Shown one piece after another: positions 7,864 to 16,961 of a DNA stretch of 64,000 bases (position 1 is its first letter; each line of letters starts with the position of its first letter). The stretch lies in assembly GCA_030831965.1 (NCBI GenBank), contig JAURJZ010000060.1, positions 19,444 through 83,443 of the forward strand, read 5' to 3'. This stretch comes from Verrucomicrobiota bacterium (GTDB lineage Bacteria > Verrucomicrobiota > Verrucomicrobiia > Opitutales > UBA953). Made by a program: the position numbers and the translations under genes. The notes under the pieces are model-generated. The model worked only from the letters and a program-made list of their open reading frames with translations. It was not told the origin of the DNA and searched no databases.

Positions 7864-10800
7864 TCAGTTGCGGTTCAGGGCGGTGTCGCTGTTGAGCAGG
7901 ACGGTGGCGACCTGCCACCAGGCCGCCTCCTCGGGGGTCAGCCCGCCCTTGCGGGCGAGCTCGGGGTCGGCCGCGTAGGCCTGGCGGGAGGCCAGGAGCA
8001 GGCCCAGCGCGGCCCGCACCGACTCGGGTCTCGGGTCGGCCTCGCCGACGAGGGCGAATCCGGCCCGGACCTTGGCGGCGTCATCCCCCGCTTCCTGCAG
8101 GAGGCGGCGCCCGAAGCCCTTCTGGGCCTCGACGAGAATCTCCTCGTTCAGCGCCGTCAGGGCCTGCAGCGGGGAGTTGGTGTTGACCCGGCGCGTCGCG
8201 CAGGTGTCGCGGTCCGAGGCGTCGAAGATGGTCAGGACGGCGAACGGCTCCAGCCGCTTCCAGAACCCGTAGACCGAGCGGCGGAAGCGCCCCGCGTCGG
8301 TGGTCACCCTGACCTCGCTCGCGCCCGAGAAGGCGTTGCGCAGGTAGCCTCCGGGCGAGGGCGGCACATAGGGAGGGCCCTCGGTCTGCGCCGTGTTCAG
8401 GAGCCCCGCCAGGGCCAGGGCCTGGTCCCGGACCATCTCGCCGCTCAGGCGCTTGCGGGGGGCGCGGCCCAGCAGCCGGTTCCTCGGGTCGCGTTCCTTG
8501 AGCTCGGCCGAGGCCTGGGAGGTCTGCCGGTAGACGGAGGACAGGACCATCTCCCGGATGGCGCGCTTCGGGCTCCAGCCCCACTCGTGCATCAGGCGGT
8601 GCGCGAGGTGGTCGAGTAGCTCCGGGTGCGTGGGCTTCTCACCCATGGTCCCGAAATCCTCCGAGGTCAGCACCAGCCCCGTCCCGAAGAGCTCCTGCCA
8701 GAGGTAATTGACGGCGACGCGGGCGGTCAGGGGGTTGTCCTTGGAGGCGATCCAGCGCGCGAAGCCGAGCCGGTCGCGGGGCTGGTCCTTGGGGAACGGG
8801 TGGAGGGTGGCGGGCGTGAAGGGCTCCGCGATGGGCTCGCCCGGGCTGTTCCAAGCCCCGCGCACCAGCAGGTGGGTCTTGCGGCGCTTGTCCTGGGGCA
8901 GGTCCATCATGACCGGAAGCCGGACGGTCGGGGCTTTCTCCAGTTGCTGCCGGAGCATGGCCAAGCCGCCGGGCTGGGCGTTGGCGCCCGCCGGGGGCGC
9001 GTCGGTCGCCCGCACCTTGAACGCGGCCAGGTCCATCCCGGCGAAGCCCGGCTTCGCGTGGGCGTGGTGCAGGCGAATCCTGATTTGCTCGCCGGGCGCG
9101 AGGGTCGCGGTCTCGGCCAGGGCGAGAGTGAGGCGGTGCGGCTCGTTCACGCGGGGTCCGACCGCCCAGCCGACGCTCGCGGGGGAGTCGTTGGCGAGGA
9201 CCGCGGAGGCGGGGTAGGCGTTCTGGGAGTGGTCGGCCTCGGCCCGGGCGACGGGCAGGGCGGTCTCGGCGCGGTCGACCGCCATCTCGACCAGCTGCGT
9301 GGCCGGACGCAGGGGAATCGCGCGCGACCAGGCGGGGCGGCCGTCGGCGTCGAGCAGGGCGACGGTCGCGCCGACGATGCGGGCGTCGTTGCCGGAATCC
9401 ATCCGGTTCCAGATGCGGACGGCGGCGATGGCCGAGGGCGAGCCGAGGTCGATCTCCAGCCAGGGATTGTCCTCGGTGTGGGTCGAGGTGGTGTCGTCGA
9501 TCCCGGCCGAGCGCTTCCCGTTGACCGCGTTGGAGGCCGGATAGCCGGGGAAGGTCGACGATTGGGTCGCCTTGGCGTTGAGCGCGAGGTTTCTTCCGGC
9601 GGCGTCGAGCACCTCGATCTCGGAGACATTGACCACCTTGCCCTTGCCCGCCATGCTGAGGCGCAGGCGCCTGGCCACGACCGGACCCGCGGAAGGCGCG
9701 ATGCGGGAAACCTCCACCGCGCTCAGCACGAAGTTGCCGTCCGGATGTCGTCCTGCCGGCCGGCCCGGCCCGGCGGGGACGTCGATGGCCACGGCGGCGA
9801 CCTGGCGGAGCCCGGCCGGACGGAGGTCGACCTCGCTGACCGAGCTGCCGGGACGGGGCCCCGAGGCCCTGATCACGCCGTCGGGCTGGGCGGTCAGCAC
9901 GGCGCCGCCGGAAGCGACCGAGCGGGCGACGGCCAGCTCGGTCCATGAGGTCGCGACGACGGCCTTGGCGCCCTCGGTCCGCTCGGCCTCGGCGATGGCG
10001 GAGCGAAGGCGTCGGTCGGCGGCCGGGTCGGAGGGGAAAGGGATGGTGGGGCGGTCGTCCTGCTTGTCGGAGTCCTGCGACTGGTTCAGGAAGGCGTAGC
10101 TCCCGTAGTAGTCCCTGTCCCGCAGGGGGTCATAAGGGTGGCTGTGGCATTGCGTGCAGGCCATCTGGAGGCCCATGAAGGCGTTCCAGGTGGTGTTGAC
10201 CCGGTCGATCACCGCGTAGGTGCGGTATTCCTCGTCGTTGGTGCCCCCCTCGTCGTTGGTCTTGGTCAGCCGGTGGAAACCGGTCGCCACCAGGTCCCTC
10301 TCGGGCTCAGGCAGGAGGTCGCCCGCCATCTGGCGGATGATGAACTGGTCCCAGGGCATGTCCTGGTTGAAGGCCCGGATGACCCAGTCGCGGTAGGGCC
10401 AGATATGGCGGGTGCTGTCGTGCCCCAGGGCCTTGGAGTCGCCGTAGCGGGCGAGGTCCAGCCACATCGCGGCCCAGCGCTCGCCGAAGCGGGGAGAGGC
10501 GAGAAGGCGGTCGACCGCCTTCTCGTAGGCCTGGGGAGAGCTGTCCGCGAGGAAGGCGGCGGTTTCCTCGGATGTCGGGGGCAGGCCGGTGAGGTCGAGC
10601 GTGACGCGCCTGAGCAGGGTCGCCTTGTCCGCCGGGGCGGAGGGCCTCAGGCCCGCCTGCTCAAGCCGAGCGAGGATGAAGTTGTCGACCGGGTTCGAGA
10701 CCCAGGCCTTTGTCCTCACTGCCGGCGCGGGCGCGGGCTTGGGCGGCACGAAGGACCAGTGGTCGTCCCACTTGGCGCCCTCCTTGACCCAGCGGGTGAG

Positions 10801-11109
10801 GATGTCGGTCTCCGCCTTGGTCAGCGCCGGCTTCTCCTTCGGCATCCGGTCGTCGTGGTCGTCGGTGAGGATGCGGCGGATCAGCTCGCTTCGCTCGGGC
10901 TTGCCGGGGACGACGCAGGGCTCGCCCGACTCCCCCTTGCCGAGGATGTCCTCGCGGTACTGGACCGAGATGCCGCCGGCATGCTTGACGCCGCCGTGGC
11001 ACCCCATGCACTTCTCGTTGAGGATGGGCCGGACGTCCCGGTTGAAGTCGACGGGCTCGGCCGCGCCGACGCCCGCGGCGACCAAGAGGACAAGGAGCGG
11101 CCTGGCCAT
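7864..11109 (-). CDS. PSCyt1-DUF1549-discoidin-DUF1553 multi-domain cytochrome
   Basis: 1,081 residues with a signal peptide (residues 1-17). Residues about 18-115 are a PSCyt1 heme domain (CMGCH, Cys34/Cys37/His38). Residues about 136-350 are DUF1549/PSCyt2 (NPVDNFILARLE, PRFGERWAAMWLDLARYGDS, second heme-type site CTQCH at 318-322). About 500-600 is a discoidin/F5-8C-like carbohydrate-binding domain (NLALNAKATQSSTFPG, LEIDLGSPSAI). About 770-1060 is DUF1553/PSD1 (NPLTARVAVNYLWQELFGTG, RRVNTNSPLQALTALN). It is the first of three tightly linked minus-strand genes. The fused sugar-binding-type module supports an exported role on polysaccharides, but the reaction is unknown. Confidence 0.9.
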   Translation of the reverse strand: MARPLLVLLVAAGVGAAEPVDFNRDVRPILNEKCMGCHGGVKHAGGISVQYREDILGKGESGEPCVVPGKPERSELIRRILTDDHDDRMPKEKPALTKAETDILTRWVKEGAKWDDHWSFVPPKPAPAPAVRTKAWVSNPVDNFILARLEQAGLRPSAPADKATLLRRVTLDLTGLPPTSEETAAFLADSSPQAYEKAVDRLLASPRFGERWAAMWLDLARYGDSKALGHDSTRHIWPYRDWVIRAFNQDMPWDQFIIRQMAGDLLPEPERDLVATGFHRLTKTNDEGGTNDEEYRTYAVIDRVNTTWNAFMGLQMACTQCHSHPYDPLRDRDYYGSYAFLNQSQDSDKQDDRPTIPFPSDPAADRRLRSAIAEAERTEGAKAVVATSWTELAVARSVASGGAVLTAQPDGVIRASGPRPGSSVSEVDLRPAGLRQVAAVAIDVPAGPGRPAGRHPDGNFVLSAVEVSRIAPSAGPVVARRLRLSMAGKGKVVNVSEIEVLDAAGRNLALNAKATQSSTFPGYPASNAVNGKRSAGIDDTTSTHTEDNPWLEIDLGSPSAIAAVRIWNRMDSGNDARIVGATVALLDADGRPAWSRAIPLRPATQLVEMAVDRAETALPVARAEADHSQNAYPASAVLANDSPASVGWAVGPRVNEPHRLTLALAETATLAPGEQIRIRLHHAHAKPGFAGMDLAAFKVRATDAPPAGANAQPGGLAMLRQQLEKAPTVRLPVMMDLPQDKRRKTHLLVRGAWNSPGEPIAEPFTPATLHPFPKDQPRDRLGFARWIASKDNPLTARVAVNYLWQELFGTGLVLTSEDFGTMGEKPTHPELLDHLAHRLMHEWGWSPKRAIREMVLSSVYRQTSQASAELKERDPRNRLLGRAPRKRLSGEMVRDQALALAGLLNTAQTEGPPYVPPSPGGYLRNAFSGASEVRVTTDAGRFRRSVYGFWKRLEPFAVLTIFDASDRDTCATRRVNTNSPLQALTALNEEILVEAQKGFGRRLLQEAGDDAAKVRAGFALVGEADPRPESVRAALGLLLASRQAYAADPELARKGGLTPEEAAWWQVATVLLNSDTALNRN

Positions 11110-11129
11110 GACCTATTGACAATCAGAAA

Positions 11130-11152
11130 GCCCCGGGGTTGCAACCCGGGGC
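11130..11152 (-). terminator. Rho-independent terminator after the small cytochrome gene
   Basis: GCCCCGGG (11130-11137) pairs with CCCGGGGC (11145-11152) around a 7-base loop; read on the minus strand it is followed by TTTCTGATT. It lies 32-54 bases past the stop of the small cytochrome gene and 20-43 bases before the start of the large DUF1553 gene, so it separates two transcription units. The U-tract is short, so termination may be partial. Confidence 0.6.
11137..11146. promoter_or_regulatory. Perfect palindrome upstream of the DUF1553 gene, copy 1 of 2
   Basis: GGTTGCAACC lies 28-37 bases upstream of the start codon at 11109. It contains a possible minus-strand -35 (TTGCAA), with GTCAAT 18 bases further and 5 bases from the ATG. 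It is also the loop region of the terminator hairpin, so its palindromy may serve that structure instead. The same ten bases occur upstream of the small cytochrome gene. Confidence 0.35.
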
Positions 11153-11184
11153 CTTCGTCTGGCCTCAGGGGAAGGGAGCGGTCG

Positions 11185-11565
11185 TCACTTGCCCGCCTCG
11201 ATCCACTTGCGCAGCGTCTCCAGTTCCTCCGGGGTCAGGGGCTTGGCGGTGCTCTTCTTGGGAGGCATGGCGAGGTCGTCGTCGCGGTCCGCCTTCGAGA
11301 GGAGGTAGAGCGAGCTTTCCATGGGCTTGCCCCAGGTGACGCCCGCGCCCTGCTCCTTGCCGCCCTTGACGACGGCCTCGAGGCTGGTGGTGCGGAAGCC
11401 ACCCTTCACCTTGACCTTGCCGTCCTTGTCCTTGCCGCCGTGGCAGCCGACGCAGGAGCGTTCCAGCATGGGCTTGATGGTCTTCTCAAAGGCCTCCTCC
11501 TTCGTTTGCGCAAGCGCGAGCGAGGGAAGGAGTCCGGCGGCGATCAGGAGGGTCGGTGTGCGCAT
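11185..11565 (-). CDS. Small exported c-type cytochrome (PSCyt1-like)
   Basis: 126 residues. A cleavable signal peptide (MRTPTLLIAAGLLPSLALAQ) is followed by a single heme attachment site CVGCH (Cys38, Cys41, His42) and the PSCyt1-type spacing to DDDLAMPPKKS and LTPEELETLRKWIEAG. ATG 11565 has a good Shine-Dalgarno (GAAGGGAG) and is preferred over a TTG seven codons upstream. It is predicted to be periplasmic and to carry one c-type heme. It has its own terminator and precedes the DUF1553/DUF1501 genes, so it may be the soluble electron partner of that cluster; this is inference. Confidence 0.88.
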   Translation of the reverse strand: MRTPTLLIAAGLLPSLALAQTKEEAFEKTIKPMLERSCVGCHGGKDKDGKVKVKGGFRTTSLEAVVKGGKEQGAGVTWGKPMESSLYLLSKADRDDDLAMPPKKSTAKPLTPEELETLRKWIEAGK

Positions 11566-11597
11566 GGGTCGTCTCCCTTCTGACAAATCGCCCGCCG

Positions 11598-12920
11598 TCA
11601 GGTTGCAACCTTTTGCGCGTAGGGGGCGGTCGCCTCGAGCAGGCGGGCCGGCACCAGGGCGTCCAGTTCCACACCCCCGTCCGTCGCCTTTTCCGACAGG
11701 ATGGCGGCCGCGCCATGGAGCTTGGCGACCAGGTCGTAGCGGTCGTGGGGGATGAGCAACCTTAGGCGGCGGTCCCCCTGCGCGGCGAGTCGGTCCAGCT
11801 CCGCCAGCAGCTCGGGCACGCCCTCCCCGGTGCGGGCGCTGACCAGGATGGCGCCAGGGTGGCGGGCCAGCGCCTCGGCGCGGGCCAGGGGATCGGCAAC
11901 CAGGTCCGCCTTGTTCAGGACCGTCAGCACGGGGCGGTCGCCCGCCCCGACCTCGCCGAGGACGCCGAGCGTTGTCTCGGCGTGGGCTGCGGCGTCGGGC
12001 GAGGCGAGGTCGACCACGTGCAGGAGGACGTCGGCCTGGACGGATTCCTCAAGGGTCGCCTTGAAGGCCTCGACCAGGCGGTGGGGCAGCCGGCGCACGA
12101 AGCCGACCGTGTCGGTCAGCAGGAGGCCCCGGCCCGAGGGGAGCGCCAGGCGCCGGGTGGTCGGGTCGAGGGTCGCGAAGAGCCGGTCCGCCGCGAGGAC
12201 CTCGGCGCCGGTCAGCCGGTTGAGGAGCGACGACTTGCCGGCGTTGGTGTAGCCGACGATGGCGAAGGTCGGGACCGGCACGCGCTGGCGCTGCTTGCGC
12301 TGCGTGGCGCGCTGGCGCACCACCTCGTCCAGCTCGCGGCGCACGCGGGCGATCTTCTCCCGGATTCCCCGCTGGTCCATCTCCAGCTGCGTCTCCCCGG
12401 CGTCGCGCTGCATGGCCCCGCCGCCCCTCTGGCGGTCAAGGTGCGACCACAGCCGCCGCAGCCTCGGGAGCTGCTGCTGGAGCCGGGCCAGCTCGACCTG
12501 GAGGACCGCCTCGCGCGTCTTGGCCCGGGCGGCGAAGATGTCGAGGATCACCTCCTGCCGGTCGATGACGCGCAGGCCGGGCGCGTCCTTCTCCCAGTTG
12601 CGCTGCTGGGCCGGGGTCAGGGCGTCGTCGAAGACGACCAGCCCGCAGTCGAGCCCGCGGGCGAGCGCGGCGATCTCCTCCATCTTGCCCGAGCCCACCA
12701 GGTGCCGCGGGTGCTCCTCGCGCAGGCGGGCGACAAGGTCGCCCCTCACCTCGATGCCGAGGTTGCCCACCAGCTCGCGCAGCTCCTCGAGCAGGCTGAG
12801 CGAGTCGCGGGCGTCCTGGTCGGGGCGCTGGAGGCCGACAAGAAAGGCGCGGCCGAGTCGTTCCCGGACCTTGGGGTCCTGGGGGTCGATCGGCGAGGGC
12901 AGGGGGGCGGCGGTGGACAA
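11598..12920 (-). CDS. hflX: GTPase HflX
   Basis: 440 residues. The N-terminal HflX domain (about 25-200) includes VGSGKMEEIAAL, the VFDDALTPAQQRNWE motif and a glycine-rich RQRGGGAMQRDAGETQLEMD segment, then a coiled stretch. The G domain follows: G1 VGYTNAGKSSLLNRL, G3 LTDTVGFVRRLPHRL, G4 NKADL, then VSARTGEGV. HflX is a ribosome-associated GTPase that binds 50S subunits and can split stalled or heat-damaged 70S ribosomes. It follows yhbY and ispA on the same strand with short gaps, so it is probably co-transcribed with another ribosome-related gene (yhbY). Length is typical. Confidence 0.95.
   Translation of the reverse strand: MSTAAPLPSPIDPQDPKVRERLGRAFLVGLQRPDQDARDSLSLLEELRELVGNLGIEVRGDLVARLREEHPRHLVGSGKMEEIAALARGLDCGLVVFDDALTPAQQRNWEKDAPGLRVIDRQEVILDIFAARAKTREAVLQVELARLQQQLPRLRRLWSHLDRQRGGGAMQRDAGETQLEMDQRGIREKIARVRRELDEVVRQRATQRKQRQRVPVPTFAIVGYTNAGKSSLLNRLTGAEVLAADRLFATLDPTTRRLALPSGRGLLLTDTVGFVRRLPHRLVEAFKATLEESVQADVLLHVVDLASPDAAAHAETTLGVLGEVGAGDRPVLTVLNKADLVADPLARAEALARHPGAILVSARTGEGVPELLAELDRLAAQGDRRLRLLIPHDRYDLVAKLHGAAAILSEKATDGGVELDALVPARLLEATAPYAQKVAT
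11601..11610. promoter_or_regulatory. Perfect palindrome upstream of the small cytochrome gene, copy 2 of 2
   Basis: GGTTGCAACC lies 36-45 bases upstream of the cytochrome start (11565) and overlaps the last codons of hflX. Its TTGCAA core is 17 bases from TGTCAG, so it may be the -35 itself or an operator over it. Pairing with the copy at 11137-11146 suggests shared control of both heme-protein units. Confidence 0.35.
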
Positions 12921-12926
12921 GGTCGC

Positions 12927-13802
12927 TCAGTTCCTGCGGTCGATGAGGGAGTCGGCCAGCGCCTCCAGGAAGGCGGTGCGACCTCCCGTGGCGCGAAGCC
13001 TCGCGCGGCAGGTCCCGGTGAGTTCCCGCACCTTGGCCCGGGCGGCCTCGACCCCGTGCAGCCCGTGGTAGGTGAGCTTGCCCCGCGCCGCGTCGGCGCC
13101 GGTTGGCTTGCCGACCACCGAGGCGTCGCCCTGCAGGTCGAGCAGGTCGTCCGCGATCTGGAAGGCGACGCCGAGCGAGAGGCCCGCCTCCCGGAAAGCC
13201 GCGCGCGCGCCGTCCCCGGCGCGGGCGGCCACCGCGCCCATCTCGAGCGAGGCCGCGATCATCGCCGCGGTCTTGCCGCGCTGGATCGCATCCAGCCTCT
13301 CCGCGCTTGCCGGGCCGAGCAGGCCGAGGGTGTCCTCCATCTGCCCCCCCACCAGGTGGGCCGGGCCGCTGGCCCGGGCCAGGACCCGCGTCAGGTCCCT
13401 CGCCGTCTCCGCCGGATGCTCGGCGGTCAGCTCAAAGGCCAGGGCCAGGAGAGCGTCGCCGGCCAGGACAGCCGCGGCCTCGTCGAAGGCGCGGTGCACG
13501 GTCGGCTTGCCCCGGCGCAGGTCGGCGTTGTCCATGCAGGGCAGGTCGTCGTGGATGAGCGAGTAGGTGTGCACGAGCTCGAGGGCCGCCGCCGCGCGTC
13601 GCGCGTCCGCCCCGGGGTCGATGGCCGCCGCCGCGGCCAGGCAGAGCACCGGCCGCAGCCGCTTGCCCCCGGCGTTGACCGCGTGCCGCATCGCCGCCTC
13701 GAGTCGGGCCGAGGGACCGGCGGTCCGGGCGAGCGCGTCGGCGAGGGCCGTCTCGGCGACCCCCACCAGCCGGGCCAGCTCGGCGCGATCCCCGGAGGTC
13801 AT
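12927..13802 (-). CDS. ispA: Short-chain polyprenyl diphosphate synthase, IspA/farnesyl type
   Basis: 291 residues. Both aspartate-rich motifs of trans-prenyltransferases are present: the first is DDLPCMD (residues 85-91), in the bacterial-type spacing with two residues inserted between Asp pairs, and the second is the IADDLLDLQGD stretch near residue 224. GGKRLRP at 45-51 binds diphosphate. Together they indicate condensation of isopentenyl diphosphate with allylic diphosphates, most likely to farnesyl diphosphate for quinone and undecaprenyl synthesis; geranylgeranyl chain length cannot be excluded. The start ATG overlaps the stop of yhbY, and hflX follows 6 bases downstream. Confidence 0.9.
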   Translation of the reverse strand: MTSGDRAELARLVGVAETALADALARTAGPSARLEAAMRHAVNAGGKRLRPVLCLAAAAAIDPGADARRAAAALELVHTYSLIHDDLPCMDNADLRRGKPTVHRAFDEAAAVLAGDALLALAFELTAEHPAETARDLTRVLARASGPAHLVGGQMEDTLGLLGPASAERLDAIQRGKTAAMIAASLEMGAVAARAGDGARAAFREAGLSLGVAFQIADDLLDLQGDASVVGKPTGADAARGKLTYHGLHGVEAARAKVRELTGTCRARLRATGGRTAFLEALADSLIDRRN

Positions 13803-14095
13803 TCCCCCGCCTCCTCGCCGCCCTTTCGGTAAAAGGCCGCGGTCCGACCGACCGAGCCGACAAGCGCGCTCCCCGTGGCGGCGGCGAGCGCCTCGGCCTG
13901 GGCGGCCATCTCGTCACGGCCCGCCGTGAAGCGGACCTTCACCAAGTCGGCCTTCCGAAAGGCCTGGCTCAGCTGGAGGGCCAGCGCCGGCGAGGCGCCC
14001 TCCTTGCCCACGAAGACCTTGGGCTCGAGCGTCTGGGCGAGCCCCCGGAGGTGGGCCTTCTGGGCGCCGGTGAGGATGGGTGCGGAATCGGGCAT
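13799..14095 (-). CDS. yhbY: YhbY-type RNA-binding protein (CRM domain)
   Basis: 98 residues, one CRM domain. Family landmarks are LTGAQKAHLRGLAQ, the glycine loop VFVGKEGAS and the closing strand VGSVGRTAAFYRKG. In E. coli, YhbY binds pre-50S ribosomal particles and assists assembly. ATG 14095 (MPDSAPILTG) gives the usual family length; a start ten codons upstream would add a non-conserved tail. It is the first gene of a three-gene minus-strand unit with ispA (4-base overlap) and hflX. Confidence 0.9.
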   Translation of the reverse strand: MPDSAPILTGAQKAHLRGLAQTLEPKVFVGKEGASPALALQLSQAFRKADLVKVRFTAGRDEMAAQAEALAAATGSALVGSVGRTAAFYRKGGEEAGE

Positions 14096-14144
14096 CAGGG
14101 CGCAATCTGACAGGACCAGGCCCAAAGGGAAAGGGGGAAAGGGC

Positions 14145-16961
14145 CTAGCCCCTGAGGCAGGCGCCGGTCGGGGTGTCCGCCTTGGCCAGGCTCTCGGGCG
14201 GTCCCTCGTGGAGGAGCCTCCCGCCCGCCTCGCCTCCTTCCGGGCCGAGCTCGATGGTCCAGTCGGCCGCCCGGATCACGTCCGGGTGGTGCTCGATGAC
14301 GAGCAGGGTGGCGCCCGCGTCGCGCAGCCGGAAGAGCAAGGCCATCAGCCGCTCCACGTCGTCCGAGGCGAGGCCCGTCGTCGGCTCGTCCAGCAGGTAA
14401 AGCCGGCCGCCGTGCTCGCGTCGGGCCAGGTCGGCGGCCAGCTTCAGTCGCTGCGCCTCCCCGCCCGACAGCGTGGTGGCGGGCTGGCCCAGCCGGAGGT
14501 AACCCAGGCCGACCTCCCCGAGCGTCCGCAGCTTCTCGGCCAGCCGCGGCTGGGCGCGGAAGACCTCGGCCGCCTCGCGCACCGAGAGGGCCAGCGCGTC
14601 GGCGATGCTCAGCCCCTTGAAGCGCACCTCGAGCGTCTCCCGGTTGAAGCGGCGGCCCGAGCAGCTTGGGCACTCCACGTAGGTCTCCCCGAGGAATTGC
14701 ATGTCGAGCGCGACCGCGCCCTCGCCCGAGCAGGCCTCGCAGCGGCCCCCGCGCACGTTGGCGCTGAAACGTCCCGGCCCGTAGCCGCGGGCCTTGGCCA
14801 GCGGGGTCGCCGACCAGAGGTCGCGCAGGTGATCGAGGATGCCGGTGAAGGTCGCGGGGTTGGACCTCGGGCTGCGCCCGATCGGCTCCTGGTCGACGAG
14901 CGTGTGGGCGCCGAAGCGCTCCAGGCCCTCGATCGCGCGGTGACGCCCGGGCACGACCTTCGCGCCGTTGATCCGCCGGGCGGCCGCCGCCCCCAGCACA
15001 TCGAGCGCGAGCGTGCTCTTGCCCGAGCCCGAGACGCCGCAGAGCACGGTCAGCCGCCCGACCGGCAGACGCAGGTCGATGTCCTTGAGGTTGTTCTCCG
15101 TCGCCCCGCGCACGGCCAGCCAATCCGCCGGCGCGGCCAGGGGACGCCTTCCCGCCGGCTTGGCGCGGCCCGACAGCCAGGCCCCGGCTCGCGAGGCGGG
15201 GCTTGCCGCCGCCTCCGCCGGCGCGCCCTCGAAGACGACGCGCCCGCCCTCCTCGCCCGCGCCCGGCCCCATCTCGACCAGGTGGTCGGCCGCCGCGACC
15301 ATGTCGCGGTCGTGCTCGACCACGATCACGGTGTTGCCGAGGTCGCGCAGCTGCCGCAGCGAGCGGATCAGGCGGGCGTGGTCGCGCGGGTGCAGGCCGA
15401 TGCTCGGCTCGTCGAGCACATAGGTCACGCCCACCAGGCCCAGGCCCAGCTGCGAGGCGAGCCGCACGCGCTGGGCCTCGCCGCCGGAGAGGGTGCCGAA
15501 CTCCCTCGCCAGGGTCAGGTAGGAAAGCCCCGCCTCGTCGAGGAAGCCCAGCCGGCGCTCGAGGCCGCGGCGCGCCTCCTCGGCGGGACGCACCGGGGGC
15601 GCATCCGCGAGCCCGCGCGCGAAGGCCAGCGCCTCCGGCACCGTCAGGTCGAGGAACTCGGCCAGGTTCAATCCCCCAAGCCTGAGTCCCAGCGCCGCGG
15701 CCGACAGCCGGCGGCCGTGGCAGGCGGGGCAGGGCGTCGCCGCCTGATAGGCGAGCAGCCGCTGGCGCAGCGACTCGCTGGACGTGGTTCGCGACACCTG
15801 GGTGAGCTCGTGGAACATGCCCCTCCACTCCGACTCCACGGGCTTCCGCCCCTTGGGCGGCGGAAGCAGGAATGCGCGGCGCGGCTCGCCCTCGAGCAGG
15901 AGGCGTCGCGTGGAGGCGCCAAGTTTTCCCCAGGGAGCCGAGGGGTCGAAGGGCACCTGCTCCGCCAAGGCCCGGACAAGGGCGTTCCGTCGGATGAGCA
16001 TCTTGCGCGTGCCCAGCCGCCACGGTTTCACGGCGCCTTCCGCCACGCCGAGGCTCGCGTCGGCCACGCAGAGCTCCTCCCGGAAGCTCAGCGTCTTGCC
16101 CAGCCCGTCGCACGTCGGGCAGGCGCCGCGGGGATGGTTGGGCGACAGCTCGCGCGCGCCCAGCGCCTCGTGGGTCTCCCCGCAGGTCTCGCAGGCAAGC
16201 GCGAGGGACAGCGCGAACTCGCGCCGCCCGGCCTCCTCCTCCGCCACGACCAGGCATTTCCCGGAGCCCTCGCGGAAGGCCAATTCCAACGAGTCGGCCA
16301 GCCGGCTGCGCTGGTCGGGCCCGGCCACCGCGCGGTCGACGACCAGGTCCAGCCGCCTCTCCGCCCTTCCGGTCAGCCGCCCCGAGGCCTCGTCGGTCGT
16401 CACGATTTCGCCGTCGATCCGCACCCGGGAGAACCCGCGCCGAGCCAGGTCCTCCACGGCCTCGAGCAGCGCGCTCGGCTTGTCCGAGCGAATCGGGGCC
16501 AGCAGGTGAAGCCTGGTGCCGGCCCCGAGCCGGAGGAGGGGTTCCAGGCAATCGTCCAGGGATCGGCGTCGGATGAGGCCGCCATCCTTGGGGCATCGCC
16601 GCTCGCCGCAGAGCGACCAGAGCAGCCGCGCGTGCTCGGCGATTTCCGTCACCGTGGCCACGGTTGAGCGCGGGTTCGCCCCGCCCGAGGTCCTCTGGGC
16701 GATTGCGATGACCGGCGAGAGCCCGTGGATGAAGTCCACGTCGGGCCTGGGCAGCGTCTCCAGCAGGCCCCTGGCCCGGGTGGACAGGGACTCCAGGTAC
16801 TGGCGGCTCCCCTCCGCATGGAGAGTGTCGAAGGCAAGCGAGGATTTCCCCGAGCCGCTTACCCCTGTCACCACCGTCAGACGGTTCCGGGGCAGCCGCA
16901 CCTCGACCGACCTCAGGTTATGGACCCGGGCCCCCTTGATATGGATGAAATCCCCCTCCAT
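14145..16961 (-). CDS. uvrA: Excinuclease ABC subunit A (UvrA)
   Basis: 938 residues, standard length. DNA damage-recognition ATPase of nucleotide excision repair. It holds two ABC cassettes: first Walker [11 protein letters not shown] (residues 33-42) with signature [10 protein letters not shown]; second Walker [11 protein letters not shown] with signature [10 protein letters not shown] and [13 protein letters not shown]. Both zinc modules are intact: CETCGE...CPTCDGLG in the first half and CEACSGEG...CPSCSGRRF in the second. ATG 16961 follows a GAGGGGG ribosome-binding site and gives the conserved N-terminus ([12 protein letters not shown]); an ATG 26 codons upstream is less likely. No uvrB or uvrC lies in the window. 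The gene is divergent from the giant surface-protein gene. Confidence 0.93.
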   Translation of the reverse strand: MEGDFIHIKGARVHNLRSVEVRLPRNRLTVVTGVSGSGKSSLAFDTLHAEGSRQYLESLSTRARGLLETLPRPDVDFIHGLSPVIAIAQRTSGGANPRSTVATVTEIAEHARLLWSLCGERRCPKDGGLIRRRSLDDCLEPLLRLGAGTRLHLLAPIRSDKPSALLEAVEDLARRGFSRVRIDGEIVTTDEASGRLTGRAERRLDLVVDRAVAGPDQRSRLADSLELAFREGSGKCLVVAEEEAGRREFALSLALACETCGETHEALGARELSPNHPRGACPTCDGLGKTLSFREELCVADASLGVAEGAVKPWRLGTRKMLIRRNALVRALAEQVPFDPSAPWGKLGASTRRLLLEGEPRRAFLLPPPKGRKPVESEWRGMFHELTQVSRTTSSESLRQRLLAYQAATPCPACHGRRLSAAALGLRLGGLNLAEFLDLTVPEALAFARGLADAPPVRPAEEARRGLERRLGFLDEAGLSYLTLAREFGTLSGGEAQRVRLASQLGLGLVGVTYVLDEPSIGLHPRDHARLIRSLRQLRDLGNTVIVVEHDRDMVAAADHLVEMGPGAGEEGGRVVFEGAPAEAAASPASRAGAWLSGRAKPAGRRPLAAPADWLAVRGATENNLKDIDLRLPVGRLTVLCGVSGSGKSTLALDVLGAAAARRINGAKVVPGRHRAIEGLERFGAHTLVDQEPIGRSPRSNPATFTGILDHLRDLWSATPLAKARGYGPGRFSANVRGGRCEACSGEGAVALDMQFLGETYVECPSCSGRRFNRETLEVRFKGLSIADALALSVREAAEVFRAQPRLAEKLRTLGEVGLGYLRLGQPATTLSGGEAQRLKLAADLARREHGGRLYLLDEPTTGLASDDVERLMALLFRLRDAGATLLVIEHHPDVIRAADWTIELGPEGGEAGGRLLHEGPPESLAKADTPTGACLRG

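Noticed and set aside
6444..7895. Plus-strand open frame opposite the DUF1501 gene
   Set aside because: Its product has no domain and strong Arg/Val/Gly bias; the minus-strand gene has clear family motifs.
14100..14144. Inverted repeat AGGCCC/GGGCCT after uvrA as a terminator
   Set aside because: The arms are 17 bases apart and no T-run follows, so the hairpin is weak.
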